A stretch of 64,000 nt of DNA from Salinicola salarius (GTDB taxonomy: Bacteria > Pseudomonadota > Gammaproteobacteria > Pseudomonadales > Halomonadaceae), in contig NZ_NHOU01000011.1 in NCBI RefSeq assembly GCF_002179555.1, positions 1 to 64,000 on the forward strand. The letters are read 5' to 3'. A program made the translations under genes and the position numbers. Under the pieces are notes generated by a model. The model saw only the letters and a list, made by a program, of their open reading frames with translations. It was not told the DNA's origin and searched no databases. Of the stretch, positions 16,895 through 26,751 are shown piece by piece (the first letter of the stretch is position 1; each line of letters opens with the position of its first letter).

Positions 16895-17997
16895 TGACAT
16901 CGAGCCATCGCCGGCGCTTGTCGCCAATCACTCAGCGTCGCCTTCAGGTCTTTCGCGGCAACCGCCGCGCCGTCTGGTCGCTCTGGATCTTCGGGTTGCT
17001 GTTCATCGTCAGCCTGGGCGCCGAGCTGGTCGCCAACGACAAGCCGATCGTGATGCAGTACGACGGCCATTGGTACGTGCCGCTGCTGGTGGATTACCCC
17101 GAAACCGAGTTCGGCGGTTTCCTGCCGACGACGGCCGACTATCGCGACCCTGTCGTCTACGAACAGATCGCCGACAATGGCTGGATGCTGTGGCCGCCGG
17201 TGCCGTTTTCCTACCAGACGCTGGACCGCGACGTGCAGGGGCCGGTGCCTTCGCCGCCTGGCAGTCGCCACTGGCTGGGGACGGACGACCAGGGTCGCGA
17301 CGTGTTTGCCCGCGTTCTCTATGGGTTTCGGCTGTCGGTGGCCTTCGCCCTGGCGCTCACCATCGGCTCGATCTTCCTGGGTGTGGTGATCGGCGGCGTT
17401 CAAGGCTACTTCGGCGGCAAGATCGACCTGATCGGCCAGCGCCTGATCGAAATCTGGTCCGGGTTGCCGGTCCTGTTCCTGCTGATCATCCTGGCCAGCC
17501 TGGTCGAACCCAACATCTGGTGGCTGCTGGGCATCATGCTGCTGTTCTCGTGGCTGGGCCTGGTGGATATCGTTCGCGCCGAGTTCCTGCGCGCCAGGAA
17601 TCTGGAGTACGTGAGGGCCGCGCGCGCCATGGGGCTGCCCTCGCATCTGATCATGCGCCGACACGTGCTCCCCAACGCGATGGTCGCCACGCTGACCTTC
17701 ATCCCGTTTCTGTTCACCGGCGCCATCACGACGCTGACGGCACTGGATTTCCTCGGCTTCGGGCTGCCGCCGGGCTCGCCCTCGCTGGGCGAACTGGTCG
17801 CCCAGGGCAAGAACAACCTGCAGGCGCCCTGGCTCGGCGTGACCGCTTTCGTCACCCTGAGCGTGATGCTGTCGCTGCTGGTATTCATCGGCGAGGGGCT
17901 GCGCGACGCGTTCGATCCCCGCCATATCCTCACTGCGAGCCGGGGCGACCGACCTGCCGCCATACCCGATAGCCCGCGTCAGGAAAGCCTGCCATGA
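16894..17997 (+). CDS. yejE: Peptide/microcin C ABC transporter, permease YejE
   Basis: 367 aa (E. coli 341). DppC-like permease. A long periplasmic loop follows the first helix (VMQYDGHWYVPLLVDYPETEFGGFLPT is YejE-specific), then the GTDDQGRDVFARVLYGFR signature and five helices, with the EAA loop YVRAARAMGLPSHLIMRRHVLPN. The start ATG overlaps the yejB stop by one base and its stop overlaps the yejF start by four, giving a tightly coupled operon. Confidence 0.92.
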   Translation: MTSSHRRRLSPITQRRLQVFRGNRRAVWSLWIFGLLFIVSLGAELVANDKPIVMQYDGHWYVPLLVDYPETEFGGFLPTTADYRDPVVYEQIADNGWMLWPPVPFSYQTLDRDVQGPVPSPPGSRHWLGTDDQGRDVFARVLYGFRLSVAFALALTIGSIFLGVVIGGVQGYFGGKIDLIGQRLIEIWSGLPVLFLLIILASLVEPNIWWLLGIMLLFSWLGLVDIVRAEFLRARNLEYVRAARAMGLPSHLIMRRHVLPNAMVATLTFIPFLFTGAITTLTALDFLGFGLPPGSPSLGELVAQGKNNLQAPWLGVTAFVTLSVMLSLLVFIGEGLRDAFDPRHILTASRGDRPAAIPDSPRQESLP

Positions 17998-19586
17998 GCG
18001 ACAAGCGACTGTTCGAACTGCGCCGACTGACCATCCGCTTCGGTGCCCAGGCGGCGGTGACCGCGCTGGATTTGCATGTCGATCGCGGGGAAACCGTCGC
18101 CGTGGTCGGGGAATCGGGATCGGGCAAGTCGGTCAGCGCACTGGGCGCACTGGGGCTGCTGCCGACGGGCACCGATATCGAGGGAGAGCGCTATTTCGAC
18201 GGCCGCGATATCGGCCATCTCTCGCCTCGCCAATGGAACGCGCTGCGCGGCGGGCAGATCGGCTTCATCTTCCAGGAGCCGATGACCTCGCTGAATCCGC
18301 TGCATAGCATCGGCAAGCAGCTGGGAGAAACGCTGCGCCTGCATCAAGGGCTTCGAGGCGAAGCTGCCAAACGCCGCATCAAGGAACTGCTGACACAGGT
18401 CAGACTGCCCCGGGTCGAGGAGCTGATCTCGGCCTGGCCCCACCAGCTTTCCGGCGGGCAGCGCCAGCGGGTGATGATCGCCATGGCGATCGCCAACGAC
18501 CCGAAACTGCTGATCGCCGACGAGCCCACCACGGCACTGGACGTGACGGTACAACAGGAGATTCTGGCGCTGCTGGACGACCTGCGGGATCGTCACGACA
18601 TGGGCCTGCTGCTGATCAGCCATGATCTCAATCTGGTGCGTCGCCATGCCGACCGGGTCGTCGTCATGCGTCGTGGCGAGCGCGTGGAGACCGGCCCCAC
18701 GCCCGTCGTCTTCGACACGCCGCAGGCCGCCTACACGCGACAGCTGATCGATGCCATTCCCAGCGGCCGGCCGGCGCCTCCGGAACAGGACGGCGAAACA
18801 CCGCTGCTGGCCGCCGATCGCGTCAGCGTGGCGTTCTCCCGGCCCAAACCCTTTCTGCGGCCTCGCCCTCCGGCTTTCGTCGCCGTCGAGCCGCTGTCGC
18901 TGCAACTCCGCAAGGGGGAAACACTCGGCATCGTCGGTGAATCCGGCTCCGGCAAGACGACGCTGGCCTCGGCCCTGATCCGGCTACTGCCCGCCAGCGG
19001 CGAGATCCGCTTCGCCGGACAGCGGCTCGATACCTTGAGCGGCGACGCCCTCAGGCGCCAGCGACGCGGGTTCCAGATCGTGTTCCAGGACCCCTACGGC
19101 TCGCTGTCACCGCGCATGCCGGTGGCCGATATCATCAGCGAGGGACTGCGTTTCCATCATCCCGAGCTCGATGAAGCGACCGTGGCCGAGCGCATTGCCG
19201 AAGCGCTTCGCGACGTCGACCTGCCGCCGGACTGCGGCGACCGCTATCCCCACGAGTTCTCGGGCGGTCAGCGCCAGCGTATCGCCATCGCCCGCGCCCT
19301 GATCCTCAAGCCGAGTCTGCTGGTCCTCGACGAACCGACCTCGGCCCTCGATCGCACGGTGCAGAAGCAACTGATCGAGCTGCTGCGCAGCGTCCAGGCC
19401 AGACACGGCCTCGCCTACCTGTTCATCAGCCACGACCTCGCCGTGGTCAGAGCGATGGCACACAGAATACTGGTGTTGAAGGATGGCAAAGTCGTCGAAC
19501 AGGGAGAGTGCGAAGCGCTGCTCGAGAACCCGCAATCGGCTTACACACGGGCACTGATCGACGCTTCCTCCCTCTCCCTGCCTTGA
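17994..19586 (+). CDS. yejF: Peptide/microcin C ABC transporter, double ATP-binding protein YejF
   Basis: 530 aa (E. coli 529). Two fused ABC ATPase domains. The first has Walker A GESGSGKS, signature LSGGQRQRVMIAMAI and Walker B LLIADEPTTALD. The second has GESGSGKT, FSGGQRQRIAIARAL and LLVLDEPTSALD. Both keep switch histidines (ISHDL). It energises YejBE. It converges with rsuA; between them TTCAAGGT (near 19598) and ACCTTGAA (near 19640) form an 8-bp inverted repeat with an inner CTTG/CAAG, possibly a weak terminator. Confidence 0.94.
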   Translation: MSDKRLFELRRLTIRFGAQAAVTALDLHVDRGETVAVVGESGSGKSVSALGALGLLPTGTDIEGERYFDGRDIGHLSPRQWNALRGGQIGFIFQEPMTSLNPLHSIGKQLGETLRLHQGLRGEAAKRRIKELLTQVRLPRVEELISAWPHQLSGGQRQRVMIAMAIANDPKLLIADEPTTALDVTVQQEILALLDDLRDRHDMGLLLISHDLNLVRRHADRVVVMRRGERVETGPTPVVFDTPQAAYTRQLIDAIPSGRPAPPEQDGETPLLAADRVSVAFSRPKPFLRPRPPAFVAVEPLSLQLRKGETLGIVGESGSGKTTLASALIRLLPASGEIRFAGQRLDTLSGDALRRQRRGFQIVFQDPYGSLSPRMPVADIISEGLRFHHPELDEATVAERIAEALRDVDLPPDCGDRYPHEFSGGQRQRIAIARALILKPSLLVLDEPTSALDRTVQKQLIELLRSVQARHGLAYLFISHDLAVVRAMAHRILVLKDGKVVEQGECEALLENPQSAYTRALIDASSLSLP

Positions 19587-19688
19587 TGACGAATTCAAGG
19601 TGATCTGAAGATGTCTTGCCAAAACAAGATAACGGTATAAACCTTGAAATCCGCGCCCCACGGCTCCCGCTTCCCGCTGGAAGGCAAT

Positions 19689-20390
19689 TCAGAACGCGGC
19701 TATCTCTTCCGGGCGCAGATAGCGACATTCGCCGGGTTCGAGATCCGGATCGAGCTCCAGCGGCCCGATCGCTTCACGGTGCAGCGTCTCGACCGTATGC
19801 CCCACCGCCGTCAGCATGCGCCGGACCAGGTGGTAGCGCCCCTCGGTGACACCGATCAGCACTTCGGTATCACTCACGGCTTCGAAGGTGGCCGGCCGGG
19901 TCGGCTTATCGTCACCGTTCAACTCGACGCCCTCGGCAAACTGTTCCGCGATGCGCTCAGCCTCACCCGCTGCCAGAGGTTCACCCAATGTCGCCCGATA
20001 GCGCTTCACACAGGCGCGGTTCGGCGAGGTCACGCGGTGCGTCCACTTGCCATCGTCGCTGATCAGCAGCAGTCCCGAAGTATCGAGATCCAGCCGCCCT
20101 ACCGGATGTACCCGCTCGATCTGCGGGATATCGATCAGACTCAACACGGAGGGATGATGCGTCGGGCGCAGGGAGCACTCGACACCTACCGGCTTGTGCA
20201 TCATCAGGTATCTCCAGCCAACCCGTTCCAGTATGTCGCCCTGCCACCGCACCACCTGGTCGTCGGAAACCTGATACGAGGCGTCTCGCGTCACTTCGCC
20301 GTCGACGCTCACCTCGAACTGGCGCAGCGCACGCTTGGCCTGGCTGCGCGTGAGTTCCGTGGCCTCGCTAAGAAATCGATCCAACCGCAT
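19689..20390 (-). CDS. rsuA: 16S rRNA pseudouridine(516) synthase
   Basis: 233 aa (E. coli 231). An N-terminal S4 RNA-binding domain (MRLDRFLSEATELTRSQAKR) is followed by the pseudouridine synthase core with catalytic Asp101 in GRLDLDTSGLLL and the C-terminal GRYHLVRRMLTAVG motif. It modifies U516 of 16S rRNA. The gene starts 23 nt after the yafV stop, and almost the whole gap is one copy of a 21-bp duplication, so the two genes are probably cotranscribed. Confidence 0.92.
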   Translation of the reverse strand: MRLDRFLSEATELTRSQAKRALRQFEVSVDGEVTRDASYQVSDDQVVRWQGDILERVGWRYLMMHKPVGVECSLRPTHHPSVLSLIDIPQIERVHPVGRLDLDTSGLLLISDDGKWTHRVTSPNRACVKRYRATLGEPLAAGEAERIAEQFAEGVELNGDDKPTRPATFEAVSDTEVLIGVTEGRYHLVRRMLTAVGHTVETLHREAIGPLELDPDLEPGECRYLRPEEIAAF

Positions 20391-20391
20391 T

Positions 20392-20433
20392 GTCAGTCAT
20401 CCCAGTGAAAAGGTCAGTCACCCCAGTGAAAAG
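20392..20433. repeat. 21-bp tandem duplication covering the yafV stop codon
   Basis: GTCAGTCATCCCAGTGAAAAG (20392-20412) is followed directly by the same sequence with one change (T to C) at 20413-20433. The second copy encodes the last residues (FHWGD) and stop of yafV; the first copy fills the gap to rsuA. The period is in frame, so readthrough would add a near-copy of the same peptide end and reach a second TGA. Confidence 0.95.
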
Positions 20434-21217
20434 TGTCGGCATCTTGCCACGCCGGGAACTTGTCGCGAAATGTCTTTAACGCATCGCTGGAAATCGTGAC
20501 GGTTTCGACGAACGCTTCGCCCGGCGGATGATCGGCCAGCGGCTCGCCCTTGAAGTCCACCACCATGGAGTCGCCGGCGTAAGGCAGCCCGTTGCCATCC
20601 TCTCCCACCCGGTTGACGCCGATCACGTAGCTCAGATTCTCGATGGCACGCGCCTGCAGCAGCGTTCGCCACGGGTGTCTGCGCGGCGCCGGCCAGTTGG
20701 CGACGCACAGCAGCGCCTCGTATTCGAAAGGTTGCCCGGCGCCGGGTTGCTGGCGCAGCCACACCGGAAAACGCAGGTCGTAACATACCGACAGCAGGAT
20801 ACGGACGCCCTTGATCTCGACCACCTGGCGCCGGGTGCCCGCCGCGTAATGCCTGGGCTCATCGCCCATGCGAAACAGATGCCGCTTGTCGTAATGGGTC
20901 ATCACCCCTTCCGGCGTCATCCAGACCAGCCGGTTGTAGCGGCGTCCACCGTCGGCGATCGCCAGGCTCCCGGTGATGGTGCAGCCTCGCTCCTGCGCCT
21001 GGCTGCGCATCCAGTCCAGCGTCGGGCTGGCGTCGAAGGGCTCCGCCATGGCTTCGGCATTCATGGTGAACCCGGTGGCGAACATTTCCGGCAGCACGAT
21101 CAGATCGGTCCGGCTGCCATCCAGCATCCCCATGCGGCTATCCAGCAGGCGTCGATTGGCTGCCGGATCTTCCCAGTGCAGTTCGCTCTGCACCAGACTG
21201 ACGCGTAATTCACTCAT
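20414..21217 (-). CDS. yafV: Nitrilase-family omega-amidase YafV
   Basis: 267 aa (E. coli YafV 256). Carbon-nitrogen hydrolase with the Glu44-Lys111-Cys145 triad visible in VLPEMFATGF, HYDKRHLF and LLSVCYDLRFP. The sequence around ETGFTM-like ATGFTMNAEAMAE and VCYDLRFPVW is YafV/Nit2-type. The family hydrolyses alpha-ketoglutaramate and alpha-ketosuccinamate (omega-amidase) in methionine salvage and metabolite repair. It is divergent from rarD. Confidence 0.9.
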   Translation of the reverse strand: MSELRVSLVQSELHWEDPAANRRLLDSRMGMLDGSRTDLIVLPEMFATGFTMNAEAMAEPFDASPTLDWMRSQAQERGCTITGSLAIADGGRRYNRLVWMTPEGVMTHYDKRHLFRMGDEPRHYAAGTRRQVVEIKGVRILLSVCYDLRFPVWLRQQPGAGQPFEYEALLCVANWPAPRRHPWRTLLQARAIENLSYVIGVNRVGEDGNGLPYAGDSMVVDFKGEPLADHPPGEAFVETVTISSDALKTFRDKFPAWQDADTFHWGD

Positions 21218-21344
21218 GGCTTTCCTCTCTGGAATCGCCGCCCTCGTCTGACGCGGGTCATTTCAGTACATTTCCCGTCGACGTCGGGCAGCCTGCGTGA
21301 CGTGGTCATGATAGATTACGGGCCCGAGATATGGAGCGTCGATC

Positions 21345-22310
21345 GTGTCGAGCCCTGCAATGGATGATTCCCAACCTCAAACCACCGAGACGGCAACCCC
21401 GGAGCGGCAGGCTTCCGCGAGCGATGCCCGCCTTGGCGTCGTGTTCGGCGTTGGCGCGTACGCCATGTGGGGCTGCTTCCCCCTGTTCTTTTCGCTGTTC
21501 GACGGCGTGCCCGCGTTCGAGGTGCTCATCCAGCGCATCCTCTGGTCCTGCGCGTTCCTGATCGTCGTGGTCACGCTGATGAGACGCTGGGCCGCGTTGC
21601 GCCGCAGCTTTCGAAGCCCGCGCGAACTGGTTCGCGGGCTGGGCTGGAGTCTCGGCTGCGCGCTGCTCATCGCGCTGAACTGGGGGCTCTATATCTACGC
21701 GGTGGAAACCCACCATGTGCTGCAGGCGAGCCTGGGCTACTTCATGACGCCGCTGGTCAATGTGGCGCTAGGGATGCTCGTGCTGCGCGAGCGGCTCGGG
21801 CGCTGGCAGATGCTGGCGATCGGTCTCGCGCTCGGCGCCGTTCTGCTGCAACTGGTGATGCTCGGCAAGCTGCCCTGGATCAGCCTGGTGCTGGCCATGA
21901 CATTCGGCACCTACGGGTTGCTGCGCAAGCGCGTCTCCCTGGATGCGCTGTCGGGGCTGCTGGTGGAAACGAGCCTGTTGCTGCCGTTGAGCCTCGCCGC
22001 GCTGGCGTGGCTGACCTGGCACGGCCAGTCTCACTTCGGCGAGACGTCGAAGACCACCGCATTGATGATCGTCAGTGGCGTGGTCACCACCCTGCCGCTA
22101 CTCGCCTTTGCCGGCGCCGCCCGGCGGCTGACGCTCTCTACCGTCGGCTTTCTGATGTATCTCAACCCGACGCTGCAGTTCCTGCTGGCGCTATGGGTAT
22201 TCGACGAAACCATCTCCTGGCCTCAACTGTTCACCTTCGTCCTGATCTGGATCGGGCTCGGATTCTACTCGGTGGAGACATGGCGCCAGCATCGCAAGCT
22301 TGGTGCCTGA
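21345..22310 (+). CDS. rarD: EamA-family transporter RarD
   Basis: 321 aa; about ten transmembrane segments after a hydrophilic, Thr/Ser-rich 30-residue N-terminus. GVGAYAMWGCFPLFF and FEVLIQRILWS, and later NWGLYIYAVETHHVLQASLGYFMTPL, are the RarD (chloramphenicol-sensitive protein) signature. The transported substrate is unknown. It starts with GTG at 21345 (ATG at 21360 is an alternative). It is followed 70 nt later by the convergent fliE. Confidence 0.87.
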   Translation: MSSPAMDDSQPQTTETATPERQASASDARLGVVFGVGAYAMWGCFPLFFSLFDGVPAFEVLIQRILWSCAFLIVVVTLMRRWAALRRSFRSPRELVRGLGWSLGCALLIALNWGLYIYAVETHHVLQASLGYFMTPLVNVALGMLVLRERLGRWQMLAIGLALGAVLLQLVMLGKLPWISLVLAMTFGTYGLLRKRVSLDALSGLLVETSLLLPLSLAALAWLTWHGQSHFGETSKTTALMIVSGVVTTLPLLAFAGAARRLTLSTVGFLMYLNPTLQFLLALWVFDETISWPQLFTFVLIWIGLGFYSVETWRQHRKLGA

Positions 22311-22384
22311 GGCACGCGAAAAGCCCGGCGGTCCGAACGACGGCCGAGCTTGGGCGAGGCGCAAAATAAGGCCGGAAAGATGCC

Positions 22385-22711
22385 TTAAATCTGCAGCCCC
22401 ATGATTTCCTTGTACGCGGTCACGAGACGATTACGCACCTGGACACCCATGTCGAAGGCCACGCTCGCCTTCTGGGAATCGATCATCACGTCGTTCAGCG
22501 CCACATCGGGATCGCCGGCCTGGAAGGACATGGCCTGCTGGTTGGCAGTTTGCTGCATCTGGTTGATTCGTCCGAGCGAAGCCTGCAGCTCCCCGGCAAA
22601 GCTGCCGTGAGTCTCGGCAGCAGGGCTCTGCGCGCCCATGCTCTGTCCGCTCGCCTGAGCCGAGAGAGCCTGCATTTGCTGAAGCGCCGCTTGAATGGCT
22701 GGAGCACTCAT
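22385..22711 (-). CDS. fliE: Flagellar hook-basal body complex protein FliE
   Basis: 108 aa (E. coli 104). FliE links the MS-ring to the rod and is the first rod-type export substrate. The C-terminal half, DVALNDVMIDSQKASVAFDMGVQVRNRLVTAYKEIM, is highly conserved. AGGAAAA before the ATG at 22711 fixes the start; the open frame upstream is not used. It is divergent from fliF, exactly as in enterobacteria. Confidence 0.94.
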   Translation of the reverse strand: MSAPAIQAALQQMQALSAQASGQSMGAQSPAAETHGSFAGELQASLGRINQMQQTANQQAMSFQAGDPDVALNDVMIDSQKASVAFDMGVQVRNRLVTAYKEIMGLQI

Positions 22712-23016
22712 GAAGATTTTCCTGTATGACGGCGCCCTGTGGGAAAGCGACACGACCGCCGGTGGATTCGACACTGGCAGCCTATCAACAGCAAGCCAAT
22801 CACTATCGCGGTAAATGCGCGTGAAAACATCGGCTTTTCCCACCTTCGCCATTAACGTACCGACACATAATGGCTGCCATCAAACTAACGCCCCGGCCAG
22901 GGCCGCATCGGACTGACTCTCCGAGCGTGTCGAGGCACGGATGAGCAGACGCGTTGCAGGGAGCAGACTACTGCTATGTTGTCGAGTCGCACCACGTGCC
23001 ATGAGCGGAGTCCGAC

Positions 23017-24846
23017 ATGAGCACGGCCACGTCGTCCAACGACGCTCAGAGTTCAACCAACGCATCCGCCCGGAATCCGAATCGGCAAGCCGCTTCGGCG
23101 GCGACGTCCGGCGGTCGCGACTGGTTGAACAAGTTGCAACAGAACCCCCGTATCCCGCTGATCGTAGCCGGCGCTGCTGCCGTGGCTATCGTCATTGCCC
23201 TGCTGCTATGGGCCCGCAGCCCGGAATATCGGGTTCTCTATTCGACACTGACCGACGCCGACGGCGGTCGAATCATCACCCAGCTCGATACCATGGGCAT
23301 CCCCTACGAGTTCAGCGAGGGCGGCCAGGCCCTGCTCGTTCCGGCCGATCAGGTCCGCCAGACTCGTCTCCGGCTGGCCGAACAGGGGCTGCCCGAAGCC
23401 AGCGGCGTCGGCTTCGAGCTGATGGATGACCAGGCATTCGGCATCAGCCAGTTCGCCGAACAGGTCAACTACCAGCGCGCTCTGGAGGGCGAACTGGCCC
23501 GCACCATCGGCACGCTGGGCAGCGTCGAGCGGGCCCGCGTTCACCTCGCCATGGCCAAGCCGTCCGTCTTCGTCCGCGAGAGCGAACCCGCCTCCGCCTC
23601 CGTCGTCCTCGACCTGCAGCCGGGTCGGGTACTGGGCGAAGGCCAAGTCAATGCCATCGTCCACATGGTCTCCAGCAGCGTGCCGCAACTGGCCGTCGAC
23701 GACGTTACCGTCATCGATCAGAACGGCGATCTGCTGAGCCGCTCCAACCGCAACACCAACCAGCTGGATGGTAGCCAGCTCGATTACGTCAATAATCTCG
23801 AGGACCAGTACGCCCAGCGCATCGAGGCGATCCTGGCGCCGATCGTCGGCGCCAAGAACGTACGCGCGCAGGTCACCGCGCAAATCGACTTCTCCCAACG
23901 GGAACAGACCGCGGAGCGTTACGGCCCTAACCAGGCGCCGAACGAGGCTGCCGTGCGCAGCGAACAGAGCAGCTCGTCGTACCAGCGCAATGGCGACCTC
24001 GCCATGGGCGTACCAGGCGCACTGAGCAATCAGCCGCCGGGCGTTGCCGCCTCCCCGATCAATGCGCCGGATACCCAAGCCCAGACCGATGGGGCCGACA
24101 ACGCCGGTAACGCTAATAATGCCGACAACCAGAACGCGGATACGCAGGGCGCCGCCACCGAGACCGCTGACACCACCGAGACCGGCCGGGTACGTCACGA
24201 CAGTACCGTCAACTATGAAGTCGACCGCACCGTCGAGCACATCAAGCAGCACAGTGGCGACATCGAGCGCCTGTCGGCAGCCATTGTCGTCAACTATCGC
24301 GAAGGAGTCGACGAGGACGGCAATCCGACCCAGGTCGCACTGAGCGACACGGAGATGGAGCAGATCCGCGGCTTGGTACGCCAGGCGATGGGCTTCTCGG
24401 CGGCTCGCGGTGATGCGCTCGAGGTCGTCAACAGCCCGTTCCAGATCGATGCACAGGATTTCGACACCCTGCCCTGGTGGCAGACGCCGGAAGTCTGGAG
24501 TCTCGGCAAGAGCGTACTGAAGTATCTCGTCGTCGCCCTGGTCGCCCTGTTCCTGTGGTTCAAGGTGGTGAAACCGCTCCTGCGTCGCCAGACCGCAGAG
24601 CCCGCTCCCGCGCCGGTGGCGGCACCGACACCCGCCACCGGCGCGGCGGCAGCCGCCGGTGCCGCGAGCTACCAGGCAGTCAGTGACAGCGGCGTCAGCG
24701 ATGAGCCTGTAGAAGGCTCGAGACGCGAACGCAGCCGTCGCGGCGCCTCGAGCTACGAGCAGGATCTCAAGGAAGTTCGTGAAATCGCCCAGGAAGATCC
24801 CCGCCTGGTCGCCATGGTCGTCAGAAGCTGGATGGACAAATCATGA
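23017..24846 (+). CDS. fliF: Flagellar MS-ring protein FliF
   Basis: 609 aa (E. coli 552). Two transmembrane segments (about residues 47-67 and 500-520) flank a large periplasmic part that begins with the ring-building YscJ-like domain ([23 protein letters not shown]). A proline/glutamine/asparagine-rich low-complexity loop around residues 340-390 (many [10 protein letters not shown] repeats) is longer than in E. coli. The C-terminal tail, after an Ala/Pro-rich linker, holds the FliG-binding helix ([17 protein letters not shown]). Its stop overlaps fliG by four bases. Confidence 0.96.
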   Translation: MSTATSSNDAQSSTNASARNPNRQAASAATSGGRDWLNKLQQNPRIPLIVAGAAAVAIVIALLLWARSPEYRVLYSTLTDADGGRIITQLDTMGIPYEFSEGGQALLVPADQVRQTRLRLAEQGLPEASGVGFELMDDQAFGISQFAEQVNYQRALEGELARTIGTLGSVERARVHLAMAKPSVFVRESEPASASVVLDLQPGRVLGEGQVNAIVHMVSSSVPQLAVDDVTVIDQNGDLLSRSNRNTNQLDGSQLDYVNNLEDQYAQRIEAILAPIVGAKNVRAQVTAQIDFSQREQTAERYGPNQAPNEAAVRSEQSSSSYQRNGDLAMGVPGALSNQPPGVAASPINAPDTQAQTDGADNAGNANNADNQNADTQGAATETADTTETGRVRHDSTVNYEVDRTVEHIKQHSGDIERLSAAIVVNYREGVDEDGNPTQVALSDTEMEQIRGLVRQAMGFSAARGDALEVVNSPFQIDAQDFDTLPWWQTPEVWSLGKSVLKYLVVALVALFLWFKVVKPLLRRQTAEPAPAPVAAPTPATGAAAAAGAASYQAVSDSGVSDEPVEGSRRERSRRGASSYEQDLKEVREIAQEDPRLVAMVVRSWMDKS

Positions 24847-25841
24847 CGGTGGAAATGACTGGCGCTCGACGCGGCGCCATCCTGTTGCTCTCCCTGGACG
24901 AAGACAGCGCAGCGGAAGTCTTCAAGTACCTCTCCAGCCGAGAGGTGCAGGAGATCAGCCAGGAAATGGCCAAGCTCGGCCAGGTCTCTCATCAGGAGAT
25001 GGCGGCGGTATTACGCGATTTCTACGAGGAAGCCGAGCAGTTTACGGCCATCAATCTGCACTCCAGCGATCATATCCGCGCGGTTCTGACCAAGGCACTG
25101 GGCAGCGAACGCGCCAGCAGCCTGATCGAGGACATTCTCGAGACCAGCAATACGGCGTCGGGCATCGACTCGTTGAATCTGATGGAAGCGTCGATGGTCG
25201 CCGAAATGATCCGCGACGAGCACCCGCAGATCATCGCCACGATCCTGGTGCACCTGGAGCGCTCTCAGGCCGCCGACATTCTCGAACTGTTCGGCGACAA
25301 GCTGCGCGAAGACGTCATGCTGCGCATCGCCACCTTCAGCGGCGTACAGCCGGCAGCGCTGCAGGAACTGACCGAGGTACTCACGTCGATGCTCGACGGC
25401 ACCAACCTGAAGCGCAGCAAGATGGGCGGGGTCAGGACAGCGGCCGAGATTCTCAACCTGATGAACTCCACTCAGGAAGAACAGGTCATCGAAGTGGTTC
25501 GCGCGCATAGCGAGGACCTGGCGCAACGCATCATCGACGAGATGTTCCTGTTCGAGAACCTGCTGGATATCGACGACCGCGGCATCCAGATGATTCTGCG
25601 CGAAGTCGAAACCAACTCTCTGGTGATTGCACTGCGCGGTGCCGAAGAAGCGTTGGTCGACAAGTTCACTCGCAACATGTCTCAGCGTGCGGCGCAGCTG
25701 ATGCTTGAAGACATGGAAAACCGAGGACCGGTTCGTCTATCGCAGGTCGAAAACGAACAGAAGTCGATTCTGGCGGTCGTACGGCGTCTGGCGGATTCCG
25801 GCGAAATCGCCTTGACGGGTGGCGACGATGGCTACGTCTGA
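24843..25841 (+). CDS. fliG: Flagellar motor switch protein FliG
   Basis: 332 aa (E. coli 331). Contains the FliF-binding N-domain, the [13 protein letters not shown] middle motif (EHPQ) that binds FliM, and the C-terminal charged torque helix ([40 protein letters not shown]). It forms the rotor face contacting the stator. It starts inside the fliF stop (ATGA) and ends inside the start of fliH. Confidence 0.96.
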   Translation: MTVEMTGARRGAILLLSLDEDSAAEVFKYLSSREVQEISQEMAKLGQVSHQEMAAVLRDFYEEAEQFTAINLHSSDHIRAVLTKALGSERASSLIEDILETSNTASGIDSLNLMEASMVAEMIRDEHPQIIATILVHLERSQAADILELFGDKLREDVMLRIATFSGVQPAALQELTEVLTSMLDGTNLKRSKMGGVRTAAEILNLMNSTQEEQVIEVVRAHSEDLAQRIIDEMFLFENLLDIDDRGIQMILREVETNSLVIALRGAEEALVDKFTRNMSQRAAQLMLEDMENRGPVRLSQVENEQKSILAVVRRLADSGEIALTGGDDGYV

Positions 25842-26751
25842 TCGCGGCAATCGGACCGAGTCTGACCGTGTCGAATGGCACCGCTGGCAGATGGAAGAGC
25901 TCGCGCGCGCCCCGTCCCCGGCTCCCGGTCAATCCGCCGCAGACGCCGAAGCGCAGCGTCGTCGTCGGCAACGGGAAGACGCCGAGGAGAAGGCGCGCCG
26001 AGCGATCGCCGAAAAGGCCCGGCAACAGGGTTACGAAAGCGGCTACAGCGAAGGGCACGAGCAAGGCTATCAGGCAGGTTACAAGGAAGGTCTCGAAGCG
26101 GCCAACGCAGCCGCCGAACTGGAATTCAACAAGCGCCTGGACATGACGCTACGCCCCCTTGCCGAGCTGGCCAGCAATTTTCGTCAGGCATTGGCGACGC
26201 TGGATACCGAAGTCGCCGATCAACTGGTCGAACTGGCGCTGATCACAGGCCGCCAACTGGCGGGCGAGTCGCTGGCCGCAAACCCCGAACACATTCTGAG
26301 CGTCGTGCGCGAGCTGCTCGATGCCGACACCACCCTGAACGGCAAGCCCCGTCTGTGGCTGCATCCGGATGATCTCGAGCTGGTAACGACCACCATGGGC
26401 GATGCACTCGAGGCCAGCGGCTGGGAGTGTCACGCCGACCCCACGCTCGAGCGCGGCGGCTGCCATGTCACCAGTGCCGCCGGCGGACTCGACGCCAGCC
26501 TGAGCACCCAGTGGAAGGCGATTCTCGACCAGCGGCGTCAACGCAAGACGACGTCGAGCGGCCAACCGGCAGAGCCTGAATCTCAGGACGGCGGGCTCGA
26601 GTCCGGCCATGACCGCTCCAGCCATGGTGGCTCGGAGCAAGAAGGTGCCGATCACAGCGGTAAGGATCACAAAGGTCCGGGTCACGAGAGTTCTGATGGC
26701 GAAAGTTCCGGTGGCGAGAGTTCCGGTGGCGAGAGCTCCGATGACGAGTGA
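25828..26751 (+). CDS. fliH: Flagellar assembly protein FliH (stator of the export ATPase)
   Basis: 307 aa, much longer than E. coli FliH (228 aa). Residues about 60-95 show the GxxxG-type helix run ([28 protein letters not shown]) that forms the coiled stalk, followed by the V-ATPase E-subunit-like C-domain that binds FliI. The extra length is a hydrophilic tail of about 65 residues rich in Ser, Gly, His, Asp and Glu, ending in three GESSG-type repeats. I prefer the ATG at 25828 over the GTG at 25819. It overlaps fliG by 14 nt and fliI by 11 nt. Confidence 0.92.
   Translation: MATSDRGNRTESDRVEWHRWQMEELARAPSPAPGQSAADAEAQRRRRQREDAEEKARRAIAEKARQQGYESGYSEGHEQGYQAGYKEGLEAANAAAELEFNKRLDMTLRPLAELASNFRQALATLDTEVADQLVELALITGRQLAGESLAANPEHILSVVRELLDADTTLNGKPRLWLHPDDLELVTTTMGDALEASGWECHADPTLERGGCHVTSAAGGLDASLSTQWKAILDQRRQRKTTSSGQPAEPESQDGGLESGHDRSSHGGSEQEGADHSGKDHKGPGHESSDGESSGGESSGGESSDDE
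26698..26742 (+). repeat. In-frame 15-bp tandem repeat at the 3' end of fliH
   Basis: Three 15-bp units (26698-26712, 26713-26727, 26728-26742) encode [15 protein letters not shown] just before the fliH stop. The fliI start codon lies in the last unit. The upstream [16 protein letters not shown] tail looks like a more degenerate extension of the same composition. Confidence 0.85.

Noticed and set aside
13949-19586. Assignment of the operon to dppABCDF or oppABCDF
   Set aside because: The fused double ATPase, the long YejE periplasmic loop and the YejA-type binding protein fit YejABEF instead.
22317-22360. Hairpin after rarD as a terminator
   Set aside because: The stem is interrupted and has no T-run.
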